Assembly (NCBI RefSeq): GCF_964340395.1
Contig: NC_135557.1
Span: 12,729,546 to 12,793,545, forward strand
From: Glandiceps talaboti
Lineage: Eukaryota > Hemichordata > Enteropneusta > Spengelidae
Reading direction: 5' to 3'
Length of the DNA: 64,000 nucleotides
The translations under genes and the position numbers were made by a program. Numbering within the stretch: the stretch's first letter is position 1; every line of letters begins with the position of its first letter. This document shows positions 1 to 12,776 of this stretch, piece by piece. Under the pieces are notes generated by a model, which saw only the letters and a program-made list of their open reading frames with translations, did not search any database and was not told where the DNA came from.

Positions 1-378
1 AATTGCATGTATCTCTAGAAGATAACAATTGTCAAGGGTTTTGATTAAACAGCATAAATTAGTAGTTGTGAACAAGATAACTTGTTAATTATCGAATTCA
101 CATTAATAACTAATTTTCCAATAGCGTGATCGACACTTGTCTTACGCGTAGAAAATGTACATATGGCATGATCTTAAAGCTTAATCTTAAATATTATGGT
201 GGAAAGTTCACCATGTCTTATAGAACAATGATTCTAGGTGAGAGATGATCTATTTATAAAATATCTCAAGATTAATGACGTCATTCAGACTATATATGAG
301 AATGTAAATGTGAATAAAGTGATTCCGATTCCTATTCCTGACTTTTGATTTTGATTTACAACGAAACTGTTGGTGTGT

Positions 379-380
<2 letters not shown>

Positions 381-470
<90 letters not shown>
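381..470. repeat. (CT)n microsatellite
   Basis: Uninterrupted CT dinucleotide for about 90 bp. Confidence 0.97.
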
Positions 471-473
<3 letters not shown>

Positions 474-1972
474 GTAAAAGCGTACTTGTGAGTGACGATA
501 CCTGTGTGTGGCTAATTCCTAACTTAGACAAGCTCCTTAGATCCTGGTACTCTAGAGAGATCGTTAGAGTGGAGAATAGTTTACGTTCTACCGATCTACC
601 TACAACTACATTACTTAGACACTGAAACTTAATATTAGGTAATCCCCAAAACGCAAATAATACATATATGCTGTAATGCATATTCTGATGTTACAAACAA
701 CAGCGCTATGTCATTTACTGTGTGACGAAGTGCTTCAATGGATAAAGGTATCACATACAACGAAATAGAGAAATGTTTACAATAGTATATAACATTGGCA
801 GATGATCAAATGGCGCAATATTATTTATTACTACAACTTTGTTTGAGCGAGAATATCAATGTAATGATGTGTTTTTGTTTGTTATCACTACGGCGTTATG
901 CACACATACCAAAGGAAAATAAAAGCGGTTACATTAACCTCATCATTTTTTCAAAACCTCCTCTAGCATTGTGTCTACTTCCTAGCTTCTCGTCAATTAA
1001 TACAAATTCATTCTTAAAAGAATTTCTATAGGAATACTACTTCCTGTTATCCAATATTTGTGGACACTTCACTTACCCGGTATTAAGCTAGACAGTCTTA
1101 CAATGTATTTCGTTTGTGATACAGAGGTTTTGTAAAAATAATATTCAGATCAGAAATTCTAACATCATCTTGACAAATATTACTGTAACAAATATCCAAC
1201 AGTTTAAAGCGATTGTGTTCTAGGGAATGCCGGTAACAATGTTTGTAAGATTGTAGTCGTGCCAGATGATAAAGGATAGCAATGTAAGAATCGTTTTGTC
1301 TCATGATTAATAATAATTTTAGTTTAATTCACAGTTAAAGCTTGATCTTTGATTCTGCTAAACTGCATCTATATTTGGCTTTTAATTGTATCAATCTGAA
1401 CTCACCTACATATGAGTTAAACTGTCCAAAAATGATGGTTTTACGATTGTAGGGAAAATATCAATTTTTTTTTTGCAATTTACAAGATATAAATATACCT
1501 CTTGCATGCTACCGGTCAACTATCCATCCAGTATTAAGCCTTAAATCATTAAACCACCTAGCTTTTAATTTGATCTGTCAATCAAATCATGGGTATAAAA
1601 CTGGACCAAGAATTCATTTAATCAACTAACCACTGCGCACCCTATGTATTCATCCATCCATACCTACTGCCATCAACAGAAATCGTGGTATTTATAAAGC
1701 AGATGCTATATATTGTTCTTATTGGTTTGTTTATGTGAATTTTAGTCACACATAGACAATATGACCAAGTTTCACAGACATAAACAAAATGATAACAGCA
1801 TCGTGAATCTACATTTGATGCACCCACTATTATTTTAGTATCATTTCATGTCAATTTGATAGTGTGGTAAAGAGTTTTAACTGTCAACCACCTATAAAAT
1901 GACGTTCTCATCAGCATTTCTGGACAACTGTTACAAGGGTATATAATCTATCTACATGAGTAATAGATGTAT

Positions 1973-2486
1973 ACATCCTACACATAATCACTTTCCTATT
2001 TATATTAACCCTTTATCATCACATCTGTTACAAACATCTGTGACAATAGTCTAGCAATAAAACGCATGGCCTCATTTCCTACGATATTATCTGGAAATAT
2101 TCGGAATTAATGATGGGGTAAACGTACTGTTTACGCTCACCTAAATTACACATAATTGCATATATTATGATATAGGAACTCATGTAATAGAATATTATGA
2201 ATACGCAGCAGATTTTCTTAATTATTTTACATCCTACACATAATCACTTTCCTATTTATATTAACCCTTTATCATCACATCTGTTACAAACATCTGTGAC
2301 AATAGTCTAGCAATAAAACGCATGGCCTCATTTCCTACGATATTATCTGGAAATATTCGGAATTAATGATGGGGTAAACGTACTGTTTACGCTCACCTAA
2401 ATTACACATAATTGCATATATTATGATATAGGAACTCATGTAATAGAATATTATGAATACGCAGCAGATTTTCTTAATTATTTTAC
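1973..2486. repeat. 256-bp direct tandem duplication
   Basis: Two adjacent copies with a period of 256 bp, with no difference that I noticed by eye. The first runs to about 2229 and the second to 2486. A short inverted copy of an internal segment (the TCTGGAAATATTCGGAATTA region) recurs at 2671-2697. It is either a very recent duplication or an assembly or haplotype artefact. Confidence 0.9.
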
Positions 2487-3077
2487 CATTTCTGAATTCT
2501 ATCATTTTGTATAACATTATAGTAAAATTTTAGAATTCATGTACGATTTCTGCACTCTCCTTTCTCATCAATTGGCATATTTTATTCATATTTCTTGTGT
2601 AAAGTTGTTTTTACTCTCCGGATTTTGAATTAGATCAGATGTCGTTCTTAAGAATAAAATGGTACATAATTTTAATTCCGAATATTTCCAGATAATGCGT
2701 TTAGAAAAATGGGATTCATCTATCATGTAGACTCCATAACACTCTGACAGAAAATTGGAGTCAGAAGGCTGGAGTCAGAATTTACGACGGGGGGGGGGGA
2801 ATTAGGGGGGGCATGAGAAAAATTGAGGGTTCAAAGGGGGGCCCATGGAAATTCTGATGGTCTGAAAGGGGAGCGGGTGAAATATTTTGCTCATGATTTG
2901 AACCAAATTAAACCTCAGGAGCGATCGTTTACCGAGTAAAAGATTTCTCGCGGTTTCGCCACAATACCTTCTAAAACATATATTCAGCGATGAGTTGGGT
3001 GACAGCCATGCGAATGTATTTGTGTATGCCTTTCTCTGTCTTACTGTCTGTATCTCTCCCTTGCTAGTCTCTGTTTA

Positions 3078-3284
<207 letters not shown>

Positions 3285-3830
3285 AGACTTTCTTGAACAA
3301 TCAAATCTCAGGAGCAGTCGTTTACCTTGTACTTTGCAAAATCGTATACAAAAAATGTACTTCATTTACCTACCATAGAGGGGCAATCAATAGCCAAGCA
3401 AATGTGTGTGTCTGACTCCAGCCTAAGGTACTAGTAGTTTCATCGTGTGATAATTGTTCATTACATTCAAAATGACTTTCACTCTATTGGCTCATTCCAG
3501 ACTGGGAGTATCATCACCTCATTGTACCGTTTCTTAAGAGTTTTGTCCCTTGGTATTCCTCAGAAGTGTACATCAGGGATGATTTTCGTACTGTTCAGAC
3601 ATCGAGGAAATCAATGGTCAGTGCTCTATGATTAACCAAGTATCTACATCATATATCCCCTAAGGTACACACAGACAGAGCGCCACCATGGCTAATTTTG
3701 GAAAGGTTTATTGCCGGGTAGTATCTGAGCTAGTAATGTTTTCATGGCCGCCGAATCCAACAATAGTGTCTGGGCGTCAACTTTGAACAGCGCCCTCAGT
3801 GTCTGGATTTGTTTTATTTTTAACGCGCGT

Positions 3831-3840
3831 ATCACGTGAC
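3831..3840. promoter_or_regulatory. E-box (ATCACGTGAC) in a probable promoter
   Basis: CACGTGAC lies about 35 bp upstream of the start codon at 3875, in a locally CpG-rich stretch (GCGCC, AACGCGCG). This is the class of site bound by USF/MiT-type bHLH-zip factors. The motif match is direct; its use is inferred. Confidence 0.35.
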
Positions 3841-3874
3841 CGCAAACAATCATAAAGTTCTTTCCACCGTGAAA

Positions 3875-4185
3875 ATGGGAAATTCGCATCCCCGAGGAAA
3901 TGTATTAAGCCGATGTTTTGCATTCTGTACGTCAAGGTGCAGGTAAGTTACATTACGCACAACCCTACTACTAGTACTGTTTTACTCTACCGAATAACGC
4001 TGCAGGTTTTCCCAGGGTCACTACGTACTCCGGTTGGGGCCTGCACTCAGTAACACCTGCGACCAACATTAAACATTCCTTCTGCTACTGGGCAATGCCT
4101 ATTGGATGGTAAATGAATGAATGAATGAATGAATGAATGAATGAATGAATGAATGAATGAATGAATGAATGAATGAATGAATGAA

Positions 4186-4236
<51 letters not shown>

Positions 4237-4305
4237 ATGAATGAATGAATGAATGAATGAATGAATGAATGAATGAATGAATGAATGAATGAATGAATGA
4301 ATAGA

Positions 4306-4336
<31 letters not shown>

Positions 4337-4717
4337 ATATTACGTATGGTAATATCATGTGCACTTCGAGAACGCCGATACGTCTTCACCCTCCGCTTTG
4401 CATGGTCGACTCTTCCTCGGAGTCCTACAGGAAAACTGAGAGATGGGTGTGCCTGCGTGTGCATGGGAGGGAGGGAATGTACTAGTATATATAGAAAAAT
4501 GTGAGAATTTTTAGACAAATTAAATACTCGATCGCATATATTATCTTTATATATTATCTTTTCTAGGCATAGATCTTTACAGTTTAGTGACTATATAACA
4601 GGAGAGGAGGAGGTAGATGACAATGTGGTTACCATGGCACTCAATGAAGAAAATGAAAGAGAACCGGATGAAGACGTTACATTCTCTTTACAATTTCATG
4701 GCATTGGTGATTCCTAG
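3875..4717 (+). CDS. Putative small two-exon gene, unknown protein (72 aa)
   Basis: Exons 3875-3942 and 4567-4717. Exon 1 starts with ATG (A at -3, G at +4) and encodes MGNSHPRGNVLSRCFAFCTSR before the donor AG|GTAAGT. Exon 2 follows a pyrimidine-rich acceptor (TATCTTTTCTAG) and continues in the same phase (AG+G gives Arg), ending at TAG 4715-4717. The N-terminus has Gly2 and three Cys (positions 14, 18 and 22), resembling a palmitoylated or myristoylated membrane anchor, although position 6 is Pro, which is poor for N-myristoylation. The rest is acidic (GEEEVDDN, NEEN, EPDED). It has no transmembrane segment and I recognise no family. The matching phases and good splice sites support it; its shortness and lack of a known homologue limit confidence. 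Exon 2 might have a further, weak donor before the stop (TTG|GTGATT, 4706). Confidence 0.5.
4112..4338. repeat. Compound tetranucleotide repeat (ATGA)n/(ATAA)n
   Basis: Alternating blocks of ATGA and ATAA units, each block repeated, in the intron of the small gene at 3875-4717. Confidence 0.97.
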
Positions 4718-5860
4718 GAAGACATGAGACATTTTTAACCCTAAAAGTGCATAGTGACAGGGATTCAAATACAGTAACGTTGATATGGAATTGGATCGGA
4801 AACGAATCAAAAGACAGAATCTGTGACGTCAAGGACATCAAGATGTGACGTCGTCGAGTTTTATACATGACAATTTGAAATATTCATGACTATATAGATG
4901 TATATATTTGTTAACTAAAGTTTCGGGTATTGTGTGAGATTTACGAAACTCACAACATTTCCCAGTAAAGAAATTATTCCATATGTACTTAGTGATTACT
5001 TTACTGTCGTGCAATACTAATACGGCCTAAAAAATAATTGTTTGGTTCCAGTTACCCGAACCCACCTATCTTTTCACTGCCGACCCTACACTTATTTTTA
5101 CGTATTCGAGAAAAAAAAATAAAATCGCAAAAATTGTGACGTCTCACGAGAAATAGTGGATCCGGAAACTGACATCAACTTAAAAAGATATTCTAAAACC
5201 ATTCTTCCAATCTGTAATGGCTGTACATCTGATAGGAAGAAATAAACAACACAGAGACCATTTGGAAAACAATGGAAAAGCTGAACTAGACACTCACACA
5301 TGACAAAAATATATAATAAAATAAAAAATAAAAATCTACCTACCTCACCTATTCTATAATTGAGCGCCGGTAATTGGAACCACATATTTTTTTTATTAGG
5401 CCTAACGAAAACAATATCAAATACGTGTATGTAAATGATATGCAAATAGAACTCGGCATGGTCTGGGTGCATGGGCTGGTCCAGGCTATAGCGGTAGTGG
5501 TCTGAGAGGTTTTATAAAATGTAATTTAATAACCATATCAAACTGTCAAGTCAGCTATTAGCTTTACAAATACGGAGTGTCTAGTACCACTGTAGTGGCA
5601 CGAGTCGATCCTCACTGGAACGGCTAGTGCCACAACCCATGATATTTATCGTCGCTGAACATTTCCCAACAAATAAATCACACAGAACTCCTCGAACGCC
5701 TCCATTCTCTGCTACCTAATCATACCAAATGCAAACTAATTATTTCATTTCTCGTGCAGCGCACAACCACTCAAAAAGTCTCCGTTTGTTGACTGGTTGA
5801 GCGATTTATTGGCTGACTGACAGATCATCAGTAGAGAATTTCGCCCGAGTCATGACACAT

Positions 5861-5898
<38 letters not shown>

Positions 5899-6110
5899 AC
5901 TCTCTCTCTCTCTCTCCTCCCGTCCCTTCCCAGCCCCTCTTTCCCCTCTGTCTGTCTGTCTGTCTGTCTGTCTGTATGTCAATGTAACTAATCACAGTAG
6001 CTATATGTATATGTGTATGTATGTATGTATGTATGTATGTATGTATGTATGTATGTATGTATGTATGTATGTATGTATGTATGTATGTAGTATGTATGTA
6101 TGTATGTATG

Positions 6111-6144
<34 letters not shown>

Positions 6145-6330
6145 TGTATGTATGTATGTATGTCTGCCTCTCCCTCCCTCCCTCCCTCCCTCATACGACG
6201 CAGAATTCTCCAAAGTTTGAAGAGTAGTTGCGTGTTTGTTGATATGACAATATATAATGTCCCAAACAAAGGCTGTAGTATTCAAACAGGTGTCAACTGA
6301 ACTTCCAAATGAGGTCATGAAGAAAGTTAC
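4718..6330. other. Intergenic region with microsatellites
   Basis: No gene is seen. It contains a short inverted repeat near 5580-5635 (ACCACTGTAGTGG and relatives) and the microsatellite cluster at 5863-6180. Confidence 0.5.
5863..6180. repeat. Microsatellite cluster (AC)n, (TCTG)n, (TATG)n
   Basis: AC run at 5863-5898, CT-rich tract, TCTG run at about 5946-5975, and a long TATG run at about 6015-6162. It lies about 300 bp upstream of the 744-aa gene. Confidence 0.97.
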
Positions 6331-6381
6331 TACGCATGCGTAAATATAGACTACAAATCTCTACAAATCAAATATGGCGGA
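6331..6381 (+). promoter_or_regulatory. Probable core promoter: NRF1-like and YY1-like sites
   Basis: TACGCATGCGTA (6331-6342) resembles the palindromic NRF1 site, and AAATATGGCGGACAT (6370-6384) matches the YY1 consensus core ATGGCGG. Both often sit next to transcription starts of TATA-less genes. The ATG inside the YY1-like site opens a 17-codon upstream frame that ends before the main ATG at 6475. Function is inferred from motif and position. Confidence 0.4.
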
Positions 6382-6474
6382 CATTCCATGGAAGTTAACA
6401 ACACCAAACAAAACAAGCATTTTGTGAAAGACATGTAAGCCGTCAGGCAATTCTCGTCGTGTTTTACGATTACT

Positions 6475-9400
6475 ATGGCTTACATTAATGGTAGTGGACG
6501 AGAAGAAACATGGGAAAAGCTACAAGAAAGGTACTGCTTTGTTTAATCTCCGTTAAATCATAATCGATCGTGACAACATGACGTGTGAATCCGATCGTCT
6601 GATGGAAATGGTAGCTGTATAATAGTTCTTTCAAGCAAGGACTGCGATCGGTTTAATTAATTTACTAAAACTCTCTCTAGTTAACTTTTGCAAACAATTT
6701 CCCGGTATTACATACGTGCATTTAACGATCGATGAGACCGACTAAAGCAATGGTAAACAGATCAATAATCAATATTAGCGTTTGTTCAGATTTGTCTGCC
6801 ATTCAGCTAACTGTAATGGGCGATGAAACGGAAGGAAACATGATAATAATTACCCTATAATCGAGCTTTAATAATTAATATGGTGTCTTTTAATGGTTAA
6901 CGAGATTAAAACACAGTTCAAAATGTATGGTTGGCCAGCTTTTGGTGTAAATAACAACGGATTAGTTTATGAACAATCTCCGTTATAATTTACACGTTAT
7001 CGGAACGCTATATTTGCCGATAAAGACGGGCTGTGGATTTTCTTCAAACTATTCCCAACCCCTCGCCCTGAATGTTTTAGTGAAATTATCGTATATCTTA
7101 TAATCATGGCTATTTCAAGCATGTCACCATGCATGTTTACAAGACATTCTGCCTCAGGCCCTCCTGAATGTCACTTGAGTTTGTACGTGTTTGCACCGAG
7201 GTTTTGCAGACATGTCCGAGTGGGGATTATGTGAGTCCTCCGGGCATTTTACCAGAGACTTAACATGTTGTAATATATTGACAAAATCGTCCATTTTATG
7301 TTGAAAATGGACAAAAATAGAAGTCAAAATGTTAATGAGTTTAAATCTGATATTCTGTTATATAATTTTCCTTGCCAAGGTTTTGACTAACATTTTTAGA
7401 GCATCTAGAGTATTACTATTAAGCTTCAGTAAAAAAACAACAACACTTAGAAGGCACCCTGGTAATTATGTAAACTGTAAACACGATGGGAATTACTTTT
7501 GTGGATTTTACCCACTCTGTAGTACACTCTGTCTTGGAAGTCACTATGGTAAATACAGTATCTGGTGAACCGAGGTACAGTTTACCTAATATACCACCCA
7601 TAATATTTATAAGACACTCAGAAAGCACCATGGAAAACACTTGGGGGGGAATCTTAGGTTATTTATACCTACTGACATGTTTCATCTCGGCCCCGAGACT
7701 ATCACCAGTCTCTTTTGGGATTGTTTTTAAAGACTCATGCATGTACTCTTCAAATGTTTTGAATTTTCTTTTATAACAGTAATCACTTTAAGATTGTTAA
7801 GGAAAATGCCTTACTTGGGCACAAGTACTAATACTATTACTAGAGGTCATATTACCTCTTGTGCAGTTATGTACCAACGTAGACTTCCGGAGCATCGCAT
7901 CCCTAAAAGGACTGCTTTGTATGTACCAATATCTACTGCATAATTGTACTCAATTAAATATCCCTGTACTGTACAGCCACATAGGGCTAACCACTCGGGG
8001 CTTTGTGATAGCTTGGAGTGTTGCATTAACACATCAATGAATAGTTAGCATGATGTGGTCGATGAAGGCGCACGGTACAAGGATATTTGAGTAGAACTAT
8101 GCAGTAGATATCGGTACATACAAAACAGCCCTTTTAGCAAAGTGATGCTCCGAGGACTGTGAGAGAGTCTAGTAGTACTTACAGCCTCGGGGAAATAGTT
8201 GCCACGTAATAGCTCTTGAGGGAATAGATGTCTACTAGTGCCCTCATAGCCAGTCAATAAGTGTGTAATATTGTATAAGGTGACAAAAGTGTACATTAGC
8301 AAAAACTCTAAAACTCTCAGCTTTCCAGTGTGTAAATATATCAGGGTGATTTACATATGGGAATTAATTATTTTGATGTTGTTAAATTCAGGTTACAGAA
8401 AGCAAGAAGGAAACAGTCTACAGCAAGCAGTACTAGATCATCTGGCAAAGGTACACCACACCCAAGGAATGGGTATCGTAGGACGCCACCACCTAAACAT
8501 TTACCAAGGTAATAATAGTAGCATACTTTGCACACATACAATGACCATCCAAGCAAATAATGGTTTAGCCTTGGATCACCCCACCCTAGGAATCATGGGT
8601 ATCGCAGGACACTTAACTCCTAAACATTTACCAAGGTAATATTAGGAGTATCATATACATGTACACACATACAGTGCCCCCTGAAAGTAATGGTATCTAT
8701 CTATCTTATCTGTCTGTCTGTCTGTCTGTCTGTCTGTATGTCAGTCTCTGTCTGTCTGCTGTCTGTCTGTCTCTGTCTGTCTGTCTCCGTCTATCTATCT
8801 ATCTATCTATCTACATTGTAGCTAGCTAGCTAGCTATCTATCTATCTATCTAGCTATCTACACCAATCTCCTTACGGATATCACAGCTTGGTCGAATATT
8901 GCAGCTGGGTTGTGTCTAGCCATAGTAAATATTGTATCTAACGACTGCAAAATATTTCATATATCTCCATGGCTGTGTATTATATTTTCCATTTCTCTTT
9001 AAGAGGCTTCCTTTAGAATTTGCTAAAGAAGTCCTATGAACATTTGTCTTTTTACTCAGTTTGGATACACGTAATGGTTACAGAACACCACCAGTGGATA
9101 CCCCAGTGTCTGGTTTCCCTGGCAACCTCAGAACAAGTTCATATGAAGTTGTACCACCGTTGATACCAAGAGAGGACGCCTTTGAAAGGTGAGACCTGTT
9201 GATCTGTAAAACTGTGTCTTGTCAAATAGTCCATTACCTAAAAGAGAATCTGTGATTGCTAATTTTAAAAAAACCTGTCATGCCATGCCTTTTTTACATT
9301 GCATTTTATCGCAGATCTATAAAAAATATTTGTTGGGATCAGTTATATATTGTCATCAAATTAGGCTACCAAATGCTCATTTATATTAAAGTGGCCATAT

Positions 9401-12400
9401 GGATGAAGCTTGGTTATTTATTTTTGATTTTTAGTTTATAAAAATATTTTATCATGGCTTCCTACTTGAAAAATACATGTGAAATAACATATGCCAAGAC
9501 CTTGTTTGTAACTCAATAAATTGCAAAAGACTGATAAATGTGTAAAATCTTTGTTATTGTACGTACAACAAACATTTTAAACACTCCTTGTTTAGCCTTT
9601 ATTGTCTATCTGGATTTGACAACAGAAAGATCCAAATTTGCTGGAGGTGTTGAGTAACCAGAAGTGTGAAAATATTACCTTCAATATATGTAAATTCAGG
9701 TGTGAAAGTACTTGTCAGTTATGTACCTCTAACTGTCCACCTTCTGTGATGATGTCACTGGTTACTGTCTGGTTACTCAACACCTCCAGCAAATTTGGAT
9801 CATTCTGTCTGATCCAGTCAGATGCTGAAGACGGACACGTGATTTGTTCGAAACATGTCTCTTTTTCAATCAAAAAGTGGAAGAAGAGAATGTGTGTATG
9901 AATTAATATCTATATGTTAATGATGATGACACTTTTGCACTATTTTAATTTTTATTTCAGGGACCCATATAACGATAGAGATTATGGCTACACCGATTAC
10001 CATAATCAGAGGAATTACAGAGATAATCCATATCAAGATTATTATGATCCACATGACCGTAGAAATTACCTAGATCCACGACAACCACGAGATTACGCTC
10101 GTCACAATCCAACTAAAAAACAACCGAGCCATGACAGAAGCTCACATTATAGCAAGCCAAGTACTTACAGAGATCTCTCACAAAGAACTGATCCCAAATC
10201 AAAGTCAGTCGTTAATGGATACAGCCATAATCCGTCCCGGAAAAGTAAACACAAGACATCGATACTTCCTGAGGATTTGTATTCCGGACTGAGATACAAT
10301 GGTTATAAACCATCCGCATATGCTTCGTATCCGTACACAAAGAGTAAAAAGAAGAAGAAAGTTTTGGTTCGTTATCGGAAGACTACAGACACGGGATCTG
10401 ACACTTCTAGTAGAACCAGTAGTGCTGTTAGTCAGCCAGCGGGATATGGATATTTACCGGGCGAAGAGAAATATTTACAACCAGGACAGAAATATTTACC
10501 AATAGGGGAACAGAATCAATATACAAATCATGATCCACAGCTGCAATACATCAATCCTCTACCGACTAATCCGTATATAAGTCCGCGAGGACCGATTACG
10601 TACTTAACGGTGGGTGACAATTATGCTAATCCTGATGAGCCACGACAGTATAGTCCAAACATTCAAGCTATGTTGTTGGATGCAGAAATGAGGGACGATA
10701 CATCAGACTCAGGAAGACAGTCAAAATATGATTACTTAGAATCAGCTTTGAAGGTAAGGGACAACATCAGTTACCCCCAACCCAGTCCCTCCATCCTCCC
10801 CCTCCCTCCGCACCCTCTCTCCCACACCCCTCTTTTTACTATGGGCACCAATTCTCAGTTCCTGGAGTAGCACTTCACCTCATTCTAGGGGGCCAATACA
10901 GAACAAGAAGGTTGACTAATTCTCACACATTTGGTATTTGTATATTTATGATGTGCCTAGGTGGTCAAATTCTAATTACATGATAAGATAATACTAATGG
11001 GAGAACCTGGGATTGAAACCCTGGCCTTTAAGAGGACTACCGGGTATACTAAGATAGATATAAAGTCTACTAAACTACCCTCAGTCCTGTCATAGATGTA
11101 CTTTATAATATACCTAGTGATAATGATGTGCCATGATTTGCTAGAATCAGTCACGTGATAGGAAAATAGAATGACTATTTCCCTAGGGAAATAGTTCCAT
11201 CAACTTTTACATGGTCACGTGACCACCGCGCGTTCACAGCAGGTCAAAATGGCAGCTTCTGACGATGTTGTATGCCACCGCGAGTTCACAGCATGAGGTA
11301 TATTATAAAACACATATTGCCTGTCCTATATTCGGGCTATAGCACCCGTTCATTACCCCCTCGTGACTGTGAGTTACCAGAATCACATGCTATTTCCCTA
11401 GGCCTTTGGCCTCGAGAAATAGCACGGCCTTTGGCCTCGGGAAATAACATGTGATTCTGGTAACTCACAGTCCCTCGGGTGTAATAAACGAGTGTTATAG
11501 CCCTCATGGCCAGGCAATATGTGTTCAATATAGTAACTACAAGTAATACTAAAATAGATATAAAATCTACTAAACTACCCTCAGTCCTGTACTAGATGTA
11601 CTATGATTATAGTAACTACATGGAATACTAATTAAAATAGATATAACATCTACTAAACTACCCTCAGTCCTACATGGGGACAGTGTGAAGCTATTACAAG
11701 GTTGTCTCTGATTGCATAACATACCTATACTTTATCACTCATTAACAACACAGCCAACAGATGTGCTTGTTTCCTTTGTTTTCTAACCAATCAGAATAAA
11801 CCTTATAGAGTACTTCACATTATCTAACTACATGTACTATGATATAGTAACTACAGGAAAAGTTTTAAAATTAATTTTGTGTTGTTGTCTTTGTCCAGGG
11901 AAAGAAAAAGAGAAGACGTCAAAGAAGACAAAGATATTCAACTCCTGATGAAGCAGCAGTAGCCATTCAGAGTGCATACCGTGGATATGCTGTTAGACGG
12001 GTTAGTGGAAAAACTAACAGTATGTGTGTGTATACTAGTCTGTAAGATATTATGACATTTAAGCCAAGTTATCAGCCAGCACACTCAGAAGCCTGATATG
12101 GCTGAACATGATGTATCTTACAGTCTAAGTGTATATTTACATACTTTATTATCATTTGAACTCACCAACCCAGATTCATTTTTTGGGAAATTCCTTGTAA
12201 ATTCTTGGATTTTATCAATTTCCTGCCTAACTTGAAAATGAAGTTTGAGATATAATGCATGCATAAACCATCATAATGTATCCCACAAATCCACAATATA
12301 TCCCACAAATCCAGATTTCTGTACCAACAATCCATTCCATCTATCCTGTGTTTTCCAGAATGTTGAACCCGCTAAGTATCTAGGGAATGGGGATTTTGCA

Positions 12401-12689
12401 CAGGGAGTTGTGAATGAAATCATTGATGAATTTCTGGTATCTGAAGCCATTCCTGATATGCTGATAGAGGTATTAACAGAAAGGAAATATTTGGTAAGTA
12501 TTATAACTTACAGAAATGTACAATGTAGTAGTTAAAGTACTGGCCTACTATATTTGGGGTTTGGATGCTGGTAAGAGTTTGATTATGTGGTAAATGATTC
12601 CACCAATGGAGAATGTTACACTTTGATTCCACTAACAGGAATGTCACACACTTATACCTTTAACAGGTGTGTGGCTGTCTCTCTCTGCC

Positions 12690-12776
<87 letters not shown>

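Noticed and set aside
4047-4518. Minus-strand frames with FIHSFIHSFI runs
   Set aside because: Translation of the ATGA/ATAA tetranucleotide repeat.
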